This document shows positions 18,191-26,171 of a DNA stretch of 61,343 bases, in pieces. Both the position numbers and the translations under genes were made by a program. Source of the DNA: JBBRYK01 sp038237665 (GTDB taxonomy: Bacteria; Actinomycetota; Thermoleophilia; Gaiellales; Gaiellaceae); contig JBBRYK010000009.1 of assembly GCA_038237665.1 (NCBI GenBank), positions 1 through 61,343 on the forward strand, given 5' to 3'. Positions within the stretch are counted from its first letter, which is position 1; the number at the start of each line of letters is the position of its first letter. Below the pieces are notes generated by a model that had not been told where the DNA came from, did no database searches, and worked only from the letters and a program-made list of their open reading frames with translations.

Positions 18191-18967
18191 CTAGCGCTGC
18201 AGCCTGATCGCGTTCAGGTCTTCGTCGAGGATCTGGTCCGCCCGCCGGATCAGGTCCTCGACGTCGTCGTGCTCGGCGTGGATGTAGCGGCCGGCGAGCT
18301 TGTCGGCACGGCCGGAGGCGAGGACGCGGACGAGCCGCGGCGCGAGCTCGGGTGGCGTCCAGGGCAGATCGTCGCTGAAGCGGGCGGTCATGTCGGTCTT
18401 GACCAGGCCGGGGCTGATCGTGAACACGTAGACGCCGGTGCCCGCGAGTTGTGAAGCGAGCATCTCGCCGAACCGGTAGAGCGCGGCCTTGCTCGGGCCG
18501 TAGGCGGTCTCGGTGACGGTCGAGGCCGGTGGCAGATAGGCCGCGCCGCTGCCGACGTTGACGATCCGGCCGCTGCCACGCTCGACCATCTCTGGAATCA
18601 CGGCGCGTGAAACCAGGAACGGCCCGCGGACGTTGACCTCGAAGACTCGCCACCAGTCGTCCGGGTCCGAATCCCACGCCGTCTGAAGGCCTCCCGAGAT
18701 CCCGGCGTTGTTGACGAGGAGGTCGATCGGACCCAGCTCCGATCGCACCCGATCGACCATCGCCTCGACCGATTCGCGGTCGGAGACGTCGGCGACGACC
18801 GCGAGCCCTCCTAGCTCACGGGCTACCGCCTCGACCTGGTCGGCGGAGCGGGCGCTGACGGCGACACGCGCGCCCGCCTGCGTGAGCTCGCGCGCGACGT
18901 TCGCGCCGATCCCGCGACCTCCGCCGGTGACGAGCGCAACCTGGCCGGCGAGCTCGGGCTCAGACAA
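18191..18967 (-). CDS. Short-chain dehydrogenase/reductase
   Basis: This 258-residue protein is a classical SDR: cofactor motif TGGGRGIGANVA, NNAGISGG, catalytic serine in GSGAAYLP and the Y-x3-K pair in AYGPSKAAL. The C-terminal part is about 30 residues longer than the SDR core and acidic. The start is inferred to be TTG at 18967, which overlaps the end of the upstream acyl-CoA synthetase gene by eight bases, so the two are translationally coupled. That context suggests an acyl or hydroxyacyl substrate, but this is inference. Confidence 0.88.
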   Translation of the reverse strand: MSEPELAGQVALVTGGGRGIGANVARELTQAGARVAVSARSADQVEAVARELGGLAVVADVSDRESVEAMVDRVRSELGPIDLLVNNAGISGGLQTAWDSDPDDWWRVFEVNVRGPFLVSRAVIPEMVERGSGRIVNVGSGAAYLPPASTVTETAYGPSKAALYRFGEMLASQLAGTGVYVFTISPGLVKTDMTARFSDDLPWTPPELAPRLVRVLASGRADKLAGRYIHAEHDDVEDLIRRADQILDEDLNAIRLQR

Positions 18968-20840
18968 CGGAGGCGATCTCTTCGAGGGAGTCGGGGTTCT
19001 CGACCGAGGACATGTCCCCTGGATCTTGCCCGAGCGCGGTCGCGCGCACAGCCCTGCGGACGATCTTGGCGCTTCGCGTCTTGGGGAGAGCGGTGACGAA
19101 GAGGATGCGGTCCGGCTTGAAGGCCTTGCCGAGCTCCTGGGCGACGAGGGCGGCGAGCTCGGCCGCGAGAGCCTCATCCGGCTCGTTCGGCGGCGCGAGG
19201 ACGCAGAAGATCCAGGCGACCTCGCCCTTCACGTCGTGAGGAACGCCGACTGCCGCCGCCTCGGACACGGCCGCATGGCCAACGACCGCGGATTCGAGCT
19301 CGGCGGGGCCGACCCGCTTGCCGGCGATGTTGAGCGTGTCGTCGGAGCGGCCGTGCAGGAACCAGTAGCCGTCCTCGTCGACCGTTGCCCAGTCGCCGTG
19401 CGTCCAGATGCCCGGAAACCGGCGCCAGTAGGTCTCGAGATAGCGCCCCTCGTCCCGCCAGAAGCCGCGGGTCATGCCCGGAAAGGGCTTCCGGCAGACG
19501 AGCTCTCCGACCTCGCCCGTGTCGGCGATCGAGCGGCCCTCCTCGTCTACGACGTCCATGGCCATTCCGAGCGCCGGAAAGCCGACCGAGCAGGTCTTGA
19601 TCGCGATCGCCGGCGTGGGTGAAAGAAAGCAGGCGCCGACCTCCGTCCCTCCGGAGCAGTTGATGATCGGGCAGCGGCCGCCGCCGACGTGGCGAAAGAG
19701 CCAGCGGTAGGGATCGGGATTCCAGGGCTCTCCGGTCGTGACGATCGTGCGGAGCGACGAGAGGTCGGTCTGAGGCTCGCCGTGCGGGATCAGCGCCCGG
19801 ACGAGCGTGGGTGAGAGGCCGAGCACCGAGACTCGTTCCTCCTCGACGAGCCGCCAGAGCCGGTCGGGCGGCCAGTCGGGCGCGCCCTCCGCGAAGACGA
19901 TCGTGCAGCCGAGCGCGCCGCCTCCGACCACCGTCCAAGGGCCCATGATCCAGCCCATGTCGGTGGAGAAGTGGAGGACGTCCTCGGGGTGGACGTCGGC
20001 CTGGTAGGCGGTCTCGCGCGCGATCGAGACCAGAAAGCCGCCGTGGACGTGGATGACGCCCTTCGGGCGGCCGGTCGTGCCCGACGTGTAGGTGAGGAGG
20101 TACGGGTGCTCGGAATCGACGGGAAGCGGCTCGAGCCGCCCGGGGGAGCCTGCGAGCAGGTCGTCCCAGGGCGCGAGGACGACCTGCTCGAGGCTCGGTG
20201 CCTCGCGCCGGGCTTCCTCGAGCGTGGCCCGCATCGGGATCTCGCGGCCGCGACGGAACGACGTCTCGGTCGTGATCGCGACCTTCGCCTCGGAGTCCTG
20301 GAGCCGCTGTGCGACCGCGGGTGCCGCGAAGCCCGAGAAGATCGGCACCTGGACGGCGCCGATGTGGGCGCAGGCATGGGAGGCGACCGCGACCTCGGGC
20401 GACATCGGCAGGTAGATCGCGACGCGGTCGCCGGGGCCGACGCCCAGGCGCTGGAGCGCCTCGGCGAGGCGGACGACCTGGTCGGAGAGTTCCGCGAACG
20501 TGAGCGAGCGGCGCGTGCCGTCCTCGCCCCGGAAGATCGCAGCCTCGGCGGCGGCGCGGGGCGACGCGGCCCAGCGGTGCACGCAGTTCCAGGCGATGTT
20601 CAGCTTCCCGCCGACGAACCACTTCGACCATTCGGGGCCCTCAGAGAGGTCGACGACCTCGGTCCACCGCTCGAAGAACTCGAGCCCGAGGTCGTCGACG
20701 ACCTCGGGCCAGAACCAGTCGGGATCCGCAGCCGAGCGCCGGACGAGCTCGCGGTAGTCGTCAAAACCGAGCCGCCGCAGCAGCCGGGTGACGTTGGCGC
20801 GCTCGAGCACCACGGGAGTCGGCTCCCAGATCACCTCCAC
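18960..20840 (-). CDS. AMP-dependent acyl/acetyl-CoA synthetase
   Basis: This 626-residue protein belongs to the acetyl-CoA synthetase branch of the ANL superfamily. It has the N-terminal ACAS segment (WFVGGKLNIAWNCVHRW), a P-loop TYTSGTTGRPKGVIHVHGG, a core motif INCSGGTEVGACF and the C-terminal catalytic lysine in TRSAKIVRRAV. SGGTE in place of the usual WQTE motif of acetate enzymes suggests a different or longer acid (propionate, acetoacetate or a branched acid). The GTG at 20840 is preferred over an ATG at 20891, because TACGCT lies eight bases upstream and the family homology begins right after it. It is coupled to the SDR gene downstream. Confidence 0.86.
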   Translation of the reverse strand: MEVIWEPTPVVLERANVTRLLRRLGFDDYRELVRRSAADPDWFWPEVVDDLGLEFFERWTEVVDLSEGPEWSKWFVGGKLNIAWNCVHRWAASPRAAAEAAIFRGEDGTRRSLTFAELSDQVVRLAEALQRLGVGPGDRVAIYLPMSPEVAVASHACAHIGAVQVPIFSGFAAPAVAQRLQDSEAKVAITTETSFRRGREIPMRATLEEARREAPSLEQVVLAPWDDLLAGSPGRLEPLPVDSEHPYLLTYTSGTTGRPKGVIHVHGGFLVSIARETAYQADVHPEDVLHFSTDMGWIMGPWTVVGGGALGCTIVFAEGAPDWPPDRLWRLVEEERVSVLGLSPTLVRALIPHGEPQTDLSSLRTIVTTGEPWNPDPYRWLFRHVGGGRCPIINCSGGTEVGACFLSPTPAIAIKTCSVGFPALGMAMDVVDEEGRSIADTGEVGELVCRKPFPGMTRGFWRDEGRYLETYWRRFPGIWTHGDWATVDEDGYWFLHGRSDDTLNIAGKRVGPAELESAVVGHAAVSEAAAVGVPHDVKGEVAWIFCVLAPPNEPDEALAAELAALVAQELGKAFKPDRILFVTALPKTRSAKIVRRAVRATALGQDPGDMSSVENPDSLEEIASVV

Positions 20841-20989
20841 GGCTGGGAAGCGTAGTCCCTTGCACCCTTCCGCCCACGGCTTCGCAGGCATCGAGCCTGG
20901 TACCGGGTTTCAGGTGGCTTGATTGGCCGCTGCCGGTCCGGATAGGCCCTGTTACCGACGTGCCACACAGCAGTGACGTCTCTCGCGCG

Positions 20990-21021
20990 TTAGCGTCTGC
21001 TAAGTTAGCGCGGACTAACTT
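20990..21021. promoter_or_regulatory. Probable TetR operator with nested inverted repeats
   Basis: TTAGC at 20990-20994 and GCTAA at 20999-21003 form one inverted repeat. AAGTTAG at 21002-21008 and CTAACTT at 21015-21021 form a second one with a 6-bp spacer. The four half sites overlap and end 20 bases before the MFS start codon. A tetR gene is the second gene of the operon, so this is most likely its autoregulatory operator. The rest of 20841-21041 shows only the divergent promoter box at 20849-20854. Confidence 0.7.
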
Positions 21022-21041
21022 GAGAGGCTGAGGAGGCCCCG

Positions 21042-22481
21042 ATGAGAGCACGCATCTTCGCGCCGGAGTTCCGCAAGTGGTGGACGCTAGGCGCCGTCGC
21101 GTTCGGGCTGTTCATGATCATGCTCGACAACACGATCGTGAACGTTGCGCTGCCGTCGATTCAGCGCGACCTGAAGATCGGGATCTCCGAGCTCGAGTGG
21201 ATCGTCAACGGCTACGCGTTGACCTTTGCCGTGCTCATGCTCACCGGCGGCAAGCTCGCCGACCTCCTCGGCCGGCGCCGCATCTTCATCGCCGGCCTCG
21301 CGATCTTCACGGCCTCCTCGCTCGCCTGCGGCCTCGCCACGAGTGCCGGCTGGCTGATCGCCGCCAGGGTCGTGCAGGGCGTCGGCTCGGCGATGATGAA
21401 CCCGGCGACGCTCTCGATCATCAGTGCCACCTTCCCGCCGCGGCAGCGCGGGATGGCGATCGGAATCTGGGCGGGCGTCTCCGCGCTGGCGCTCGCGATC
21501 GGCCCTCTGCTCGGCGGCGTGATCACGGAACAGATCAACTGGAGCTGGATCTTCTTCATCAACGTCCCGGTGGGCATCCTCGGGATCGTCGTCGCGCGCC
21601 TCGTGATCAACGAGTCGAAGGACACCTCCGAGGTGCAGCGTCTCGATTTTCCGGGCCTCCTCACGTCCGCGGTGGCCCTCTTCGCCCTGACCTACGGGCT
21701 GATCGAAGCCAACACCTACGGCTGGACGTCGGGGCGCATTCTCGGGCTGTTCGCCCTCTCGGCGGCCGCTCTGACGACGTTCGTCTTCCTCGAGCTGCGC
21801 CAGCGGGTGCCGATGCTCGACCTCTCACTCTTCAAGAACCCGACCTTCGCGGGCGCCAACCTCGTGATGCTGATGGTCGCATTGGCGATGTTCGGCGTCT
21901 TCTTCTTCCTCTCGCTGTTCGTCCAGAACATCCTCGGCTACACGGCGACGCAAGCGGGCGCCTCGTTCCTGCCGATGACGATCCTGATCGTTCTCGTCGC
22001 TCCGATCGCCGGCAAGGTCTCCGATCGCATTGGCTCACGCTGGCTGATGGGCACCGGGATGCTGCTGGTCGCCGGGTCGCTCGTCCTCTTCGCCCAACTG
22101 GGCGCCGGCTCGAGCTACTGGGCGATCCTGCCGGGGATGCTGCTCGGCGGCTTCGGCATGGCACTCGCGATGAGTCCGACCACCGCCGCGGCGATGAGCT
22201 CTGTGCCTGTGGACAAGGCCGGAGTCGGCTCGGCGGTTCTGAACAGCGCGCGCCAGATCGGAGGGTCGCTCGGGATCGCGATCATGGGCGCGATCGTCGC
22301 CGCGCAGGTGCACGTCGGGCGCGGGAATCCACGCGCGCCGGAAGAGTTCGTCAACGGGCTCCACAACGCCCTGCACGTGGCGGCGGTGATCGCGTTCGCC
22401 GCGGCCATCGTCGCGATCGTGCTGGTACGCCAGGTTCGACACCCGGAGCCCGAGCCGCACGCGATTCCCGAAGCAGCATGA
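21042..22481 (+). CDS. MFS transporter, DHA2 (EmrB/QacA) drug-exporter family
   Basis: This 479-residue inner-membrane protein has 14 predicted helices. The family signature LDNTIVNVALPSIQRDL is at the end of helix 1 and motif A appears as GGKLADLLGRRRIF after helix 2. DHA2 exporters expel drugs or cell products in exchange for protons. It has a strong ribosome site (GAGGAGG). A TetR gene overlaps its stop codon and a TetR-type operator lies just upstream, so expression is probably induced by a ligand that is also the exported substrate. Confidence 0.93.
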   Translation: MRARIFAPEFRKWWTLGAVAFGLFMIMLDNTIVNVALPSIQRDLKIGISELEWIVNGYALTFAVLMLTGGKLADLLGRRRIFIAGLAIFTASSLACGLATSAGWLIAARVVQGVGSAMMNPATLSIISATFPPRQRGMAIGIWAGVSALALAIGPLLGGVITEQINWSWIFFINVPVGILGIVVARLVINESKDTSEVQRLDFPGLLTSAVALFALTYGLIEANTYGWTSGRILGLFALSAAALTTFVFLELRQRVPMLDLSLFKNPTFAGANLVMLMVALAMFGVFFFLSLFVQNILGYTATQAGASFLPMTILIVLVAPIAGKVSDRIGSRWLMGTGMLLVAGSLVLFAQLGAGSSYWAILPGMLLGGFGMALAMSPTTAAAMSSVPVDKAGVGSAVLNSARQIGGSLGIAIMGAIVAAQVHVGRGNPRAPEEFVNGLHNALHVAAVIAFAAAIVAIVLVRQVRHPEPEPHAIPEAA

Positions 22482-23080
22482 GTACGCCAAAGGCGCGACT
22501 GCCCGCCGGTGAGCGCCGCGCGGCGCTCGTCGACGCTGCGCTCAGAACGTTTGCGGAAGGCTCCTACAGGAGCACCACGACGGCCGAGCTCGCCCGGGCC
22601 GCCGGGGTGACGGAGCCAATTCTGTACCGCCACTTCGGCTGCAAGCGCGATCTGTACTTCGCCTGCCTCGACGAGGCGTGGGCGCGGCTGCGCGCCGCCA
22701 TCGAGCGGACGATCGCGGAGGAGGACGACCCCCGGGATTGGCCGCTGGCCGCGGCGAAGACCGTCCGTGGCCTCCGGGACCGGCGCGCCTTGCCCCTCCA
22801 CATCTGGCTGCAAGCACTCGGAACGGCCGAGGATCCCGAGATCCGCCGTTATCTCCGCCGCCACCTGCGGCAGGTACACGCGTTCTTCGCCGACATCATG
22901 CGAAAGACCCAGGAAGCCGGAGGGATGCCCCCGGAACGAGACCCCGAAGCGGAAGCGTGGATCAACCTCGCAATCGGCCTCCTGCGCTCGGTCGAAGGCC
23001 GCCTGGGTGAAGTAGTCGGCGAGGAGGCGTTCACGAAGATCGCCGAATCCCGCCGAACCTGGCTCACGCAAGTCCAGTAG
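22478..23080 (+). CDS. TetR/AcrR family transcriptional regulator
   Basis: This 200-residue regulator has the TetR DNA-binding domain at residues 10-56 (LVDAALRTFAEGSYRSTTTA then LARAAGVTEPILYRHFGCKR). The C-terminal ligand-binding domain is all-helical. The ATG overlaps the MFS stop codon as ATGA, so exporter and repressor are made together. It probably binds the inverted repeats at 20990-21021 and is released by the exporter substrate. The 3' side is followed by two strong palindromes that may end the transcript. Confidence 0.92.
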   Translation: MSTPKARLPAGERRAALVDAALRTFAEGSYRSTTTAELARAAGVTEPILYRHFGCKRDLYFACLDEAWARLRAAIERTIAEEDDPRDWPLAAAKTVRGLRDRRALPLHIWLQALGTAEDPEIRRYLRRHLRQVHAFFADIMRKTQEAGGMPPERDPEAEAWINLAIGLLRSVEGRLGEVVGEEAFTKIAESRRTWLTQVQ

Positions 23081-23187
23081 CCGCAAACAGTCCACCTCTG
23101 CACTAGACGTTCGCGGCCGAAGCCGGACTTGCTCCGGCGGGAGGCCAGCAGCGAGAACTCCTCTGAGACCACGGTGAAGGAGCGGGC

Positions 23188-23262
23188 CACACGGGGGAAC
23201 CAGGGGTTCCCCCGTGTGACCCAAAATGGGTTAGACCCCCGGCTGCGGCTTCCGGGGGTCTA
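23188..23262. repeat. Two strong palindromes downstream of tetR
   Basis: A perfect 14-bp stem (23188-23201 with 23205-23218, loop AGG) is followed by a perfect 11-bp stem (23232-23242 with 23252-23262, nine-base loop). Both contain G5/C5 cores like the elements at 6-113. No U-tract follows either. They may end the MFS-tetR transcript, but their strength and resemblance to the other elements suggest a dispersed palindromic repeat. Confidence 0.65.
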
Positions 23263-23439
23263 GTCCCTGGGGAGTGGCGCCAGTTCCGCCGTTTTGGGCG
23301 ACTCCGAAGGCTTGACTCTGCGGCCCAGCCAATTTCCTTCGGACGGTGTCACCTTTGGGCGGCGGCGCCTCCTGCGACCTCAGCCTGGCGTCCGGCCGCG
23401 GTGCAAGTGGACGGAATATAGACCCGGCTGGACAGGTCT

Positions 23440-23563
23440 GTCAAGTCGCTCGGTCAAGTGATCTTGATCGACTTACTTCACTTGACCTCTCCCCTGCAGA
23501 CATGCCCCTTTTTGGGGAAGTCAGAGATACCGGTCTTGCGCTTTGGTGAAGTATAAGCTTGAC
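23440..23563. promoter_or_regulatory. GTCAAG/CTTGAC sites upstream of the XRE-TPR gene
   Basis: GTCAAG occurs at 23440-23445 and 23453-23458 and its complement CTTGAC at 23481-23486 and 23558-23563. The two inner sites form a perfect 9-bp inverted repeat (GTCAAGTGA 23453-23461, TCACTTGAC 23478-23486). TATAAG at 23552-23557 is a candidate -10 box directly next to the last site. They probably bind the XRE regulator encoded just downstream. In the non-coding stretch 23081-23579 nothing else is recognisable apart from the palindromes at 23188-23262 and a small C4-T5-G4 hairpin near 23505. Confidence 0.5.
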
Positions 23564-23579
23564 TATCCGCTACCACAGA

Positions 23580-24947
23580 ATGAGCGATCTCACCCAGGAA
23601 TCCGAGGCACACGCCGCGACAACCGCCCAGCGGGCGGGCGGCGGCCATCGGTTCGGTCTGGGCCTTCGCCTTCGCCAGCTGAGGATGTCCGCCGGGCTCA
23701 CACAGACCGAGCTGGCCGGCGATCGCTTCTCGAAGGAGTACGTCAGCCAGATCGAGCGAGGCAAGACGAAGCCGACGGCTACGACGGTCGAGTGGCTCGC
23801 CCGGCGGCTCGGGGTGGATGCCGGCTTCCTCGCCACCGGCACGGCCTCCGACGAACGCGCCCGGGTGGAGGCGGTGATGGCGCGGGCCGAGGCCCTCACG
23901 GAGGCCCACCGCTTCGACGAAGCTGCCGCCGAGTTCCGCGTCGCCCGCGAGGCCGGAGCAACGACGTCGTCTCCCGAGCTCGAGGTCCGCGCGCTCTCCG
24001 GCGAGGCCTGGGCACTCGTCGAGCGCGGCGATGTCCGTGAGGCGATTTCGCATCTCACGCGCGCGCGCGACCTCGTCGAAGGCCCTCCGTTCTCCGACCT
24101 CGACCGCGCCGACGTGCTCTTCCGGCTGGGCGTTTGCCGCTACAAGCTCTCCAGCATCACGACCTCGCTCGCGCTGCTGACCGAGGCGCTCGAGCTCGCT
24201 GAGCGGTCGGGCCTCCCCTGCGACCTGCTGCGCTCCGAGATCCTGAGCTGGCGCTCGCGCTGTTACCGGCGCCAGCGCGACATCGAGGCGGCGCGCGAGG
24301 ACGTCGAGCGGGCGCTCGAGCTCGCCGAGTCGCTGGGCGATCGCGCCACGATGGCGAACGTCTTCGTCCAGGCCTCGCTCGTAGCCGAGCGCAGTGGCCA
24401 CTGGCTTCTGGCCCGGACCTACGCCGAGCGCGCCAAGTCGTACTACGAGGAACTGAACGACGAGCGCAACGTCGCGGGGTTGCTGAACAACCTGGGCGGC
24501 CTGAATCTGATGCTCGGCAAGCCCGAGCAGGCGATCGAGTACCTCAAGCGCTCCTTCGGGGTCGCGCTCGAGGCCGACAGCACGGAGGACGCGGCGCAGG
24601 CAGCGGGCTCGCTGGCGACCGTGCACCTTCAGGTGGGCGACTACCCGCAGGCCGAGGAGCTGGCGCGCCACTCGCTCGAGCTGCTCGGCGGTCGCGACGA
24701 CTATCTGCACGAAATCGGACCCACGCAGCTTGTGTTGGGTCGGGCCGTCATGGAGCAGGGACGGCTCGAAGAGGCGGAGGAATGGTTCAAGACGGCCGAG
24801 AGCAGTTTCGACCAGCTCTCGTCCGCAAGTCACCGCGCGGCCGCATGGATCGCGATGGGCGATCTCGCCATCCGCCGAGGCGACGATCGCACCGCCGCGC
24901 GCCTGTACAGAAATGCGGCGGAAGCCCTTCAGGATGTGCGGTTCTAG
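23580..24947 (+). CDS. XRE-family regulator with C-terminal TPR domain (RRNPP-like architecture)
   Basis: This 455-residue cytoplasmic protein has an N-terminal XRE helix-turn-helix (about residues 24-88; LRLRQLRMSAGLTQTELAG, then KEYVSQIERGKTKPTATTV) and a long TPR superhelix (about 95-455). TPR repeats are clear in NVAGLLNNLGGLNLMLGKPE, AGSLATVHLQVGDYPQAEEL and MGDLAIRRGDDRTAARLY. This domain order is that of peptide-responsive regulators such as PlcR and NprR, but also of other actinobacterial regulators. The ATG at 23580 has no ribosome site; a TTG seven codons upstream would overlap an operator site. A gene for a 40-residue exported peptide follows after 18 bases. Confidence 0.85.
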   Translation: MSDLTQESEAHAATTAQRAGGGHRFGLGLRLRQLRMSAGLTQTELAGDRFSKEYVSQIERGKTKPTATTVEWLARRLGVDAGFLATGTASDERARVEAVMARAEALTEAHRFDEAAAEFRVAREAGATTSSPELEVRALSGEAWALVERGDVREAISHLTRARDLVEGPPFSDLDRADVLFRLGVCRYKLSSITTSLALLTEALELAERSGLPCDLLRSEILSWRSRCYRRQRDIEAAREDVERALELAESLGDRATMANVFVQASLVAERSGHWLLARTYAERAKSYYEELNDERNVAGLLNNLGGLNLMLGKPEQAIEYLKRSFGVALEADSTEDAAQAAGSLATVHLQVGDYPQAEELARHSLELLGGRDDYLHEIGPTQLVLGRAVMEQGRLEEAEEWFKTAESSFDQLSSASHRAAAWIAMGDLAIRRGDDRTAARLYRNAAEALQDVRF

Positions 24948-24965
24948 GCCGATAGGGAGGTGGAC

Positions 24966-25088
24966 ATGAAAACACGGCTGATTTTCATCCTCGTGTGTGC
25001 TTGCCTCGTCGCCGGTTTGTTGCAGGCGGCGGTCAGCGTCACGGTCGGAGACCCCTCCGATCTGACGAGCTGGTTCGACGGCCGCTAG
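24966..25088 (+). CDS. Small secreted peptide (possible signal peptide for the XRE-TPR regulator)
   Basis: A 40-residue open frame starts at ATG 24966 behind a strong ribosome site (GGGAGG at 24955-24960) and ends at TAG 25088. Residues 1-4 are basic (MKTR), residues 5-27 are hydrophobic with small residues near LLQAAVS, where a signal peptidase could cut, and residues 28-40 (GDPSDLTSWFDGR) are polar. Length and layout resemble Phr- or PapR-type pro-peptides. It directly follows the regulator gene, so it is probably co-transcribed with it. It could instead be a small membrane protein; no similarity to a named family is recognised. Confidence 0.7.
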   Translation: MKTRLIFILVCACLVAGLLQAAVSVTVGDPSDLTSWFDGR

Positions 25089-25174
25089 GCCCCTCGAGCC
25101 CTCTCTCTGACCCGAGCGGCACGCTCCCGGCCAACCTGCCCCTGGCCTGACTACGGCCGACTACACTCGGGCGG

Positions 25175-26095
25175 GTGCGCAGCTTCGCGCCTGCCTGCGT
25201 CCTGATCGCAGCGCTTTCGCTCAGCGCGGGCTGCGGCGGTGGCGCGTCGACCAAGGCGGCCACGGCCCCGCCGCCAGGCTCGATCGCAGCGCTGCTCGCT
25301 CGACCCGGCGCCGACGTGGCGTTTGCCCCGGGAACGGCGCACTACGTGCCCGGCTCCATTCGCATTGCCTTCATCGTGATCCGAAACGACGGCTCGGTCG
25401 TCAAGCGACCGGCGGCTCGGGTGTGGATTGCCGACGGCTTCCATTCCAAGCCCTACCAGGAGGTCCGGGCCGGGCTGGAGCCGATCGGCGTGCCCGGCAA
25501 ATCGGAGCATGCCGTGGGTGGCGTGAGTCGGATCTATGTCGCGCACGTGCGGACCCCACGGCCGGGCAAGTACTGGGTGCTCGCCGAGCCGATCGGCGGC
25601 CGGCCGATCCAGGCGCTCGGCAACGCGATCGTCACCTCGAAGTCGTCCGAACCCGGCATCGGTGAGAAGGCAATCCCCAGCCGAACGCCGACGATCGCCA
25701 GCACCGGCGGCAATTTCCGGAGGCTCACCACCGCCTCGCCGCCCGACCGGGAGCTGCTGCGCGACTCCGTCGCGGGCTCGCTTGCCGCGCACAAGCCGTT
25801 CGTGCTCGTCTTCGCAACCCCCAATTTCTGTACGAGCCGCACCTGCGGACCGGTCGTCGACGTCGTCGACGCTGTGCGGCGCCGGTTCACCGGCACGCCG
25901 GTGCGCTTCATCCACGTCGAGGTCTACCGCGACAACGATCCCGCCAAGGGCTACAACCGCTTCATGCGCGAGTGGCGCCTCCCGAGCGAGCCCTGGACCT
26001 TCCTCGTCGGAGCGGACGGGAGGATCAAGGGGAAGTACGAGGGCTCTGTTTCCGTCGCGGAGCTGGCTGCCGCCGTTCGCACCCAGCTGATCTAG
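25175..26095 (+). CDS. Lipoprotein with C-terminal thioredoxin-like domain
   Basis: This 306-residue protein starts with a signal peptide and lipobox (LSLSAGC, cysteine at about residue 20), so it should be anchored outside the membrane. A middle beta-rich domain (about 50-150) is followed by a thioredoxin-like domain (about 195-306). There the usual CxxC is replaced by a wider pair in FCTSRTCGPVVD, and the fold continues with PWTFLVGADGRIKGKYEG. It may handle thiols or copper as Sco- and TlpA-like proteins do, but with a CxxxxC spacing this is uncertain. The GTG at 25175 is seven bases after TACACT (25162-25167). Confidence 0.78.
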   Translation: MRSFAPACVLIAALSLSAGCGGGASTKAATAPPPGSIAALLARPGADVAFAPGTAHYVPGSIRIAFIVIRNDGSVVKRPAARVWIADGFHSKPYQEVRAGLEPIGVPGKSEHAVGGVSRIYVAHVRTPRPGKYWVLAEPIGGRPIQALGNAIVTSKSSEPGIGEKAIPSRTPTIASTGGNFRRLTTASPPDRELLRDSVAGSLAAHKPFVLVFATPNFCTSRTCGPVVDVVDAVRRRFTGTPVRFIHVEVYRDNDPAKGYNRFMREWRLPSEPWTFLVGADGRIKGKYEGSVSVAELAAAVRTQLI

Positions 26096-26171
26096 CCTGC
26101 GGGCATACCTGCCGGGTTGACCGCGTTCTCACGCGCACGGATCATTCCCGCGAAGCGATCGGAGGAGGCAC

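Noticed and set aside
23501..23520. C4-T5-G4 hairpin as a terminator
   Set aside because: The stem is only four base pairs with a T5 loop and there is no U-tract on either side.
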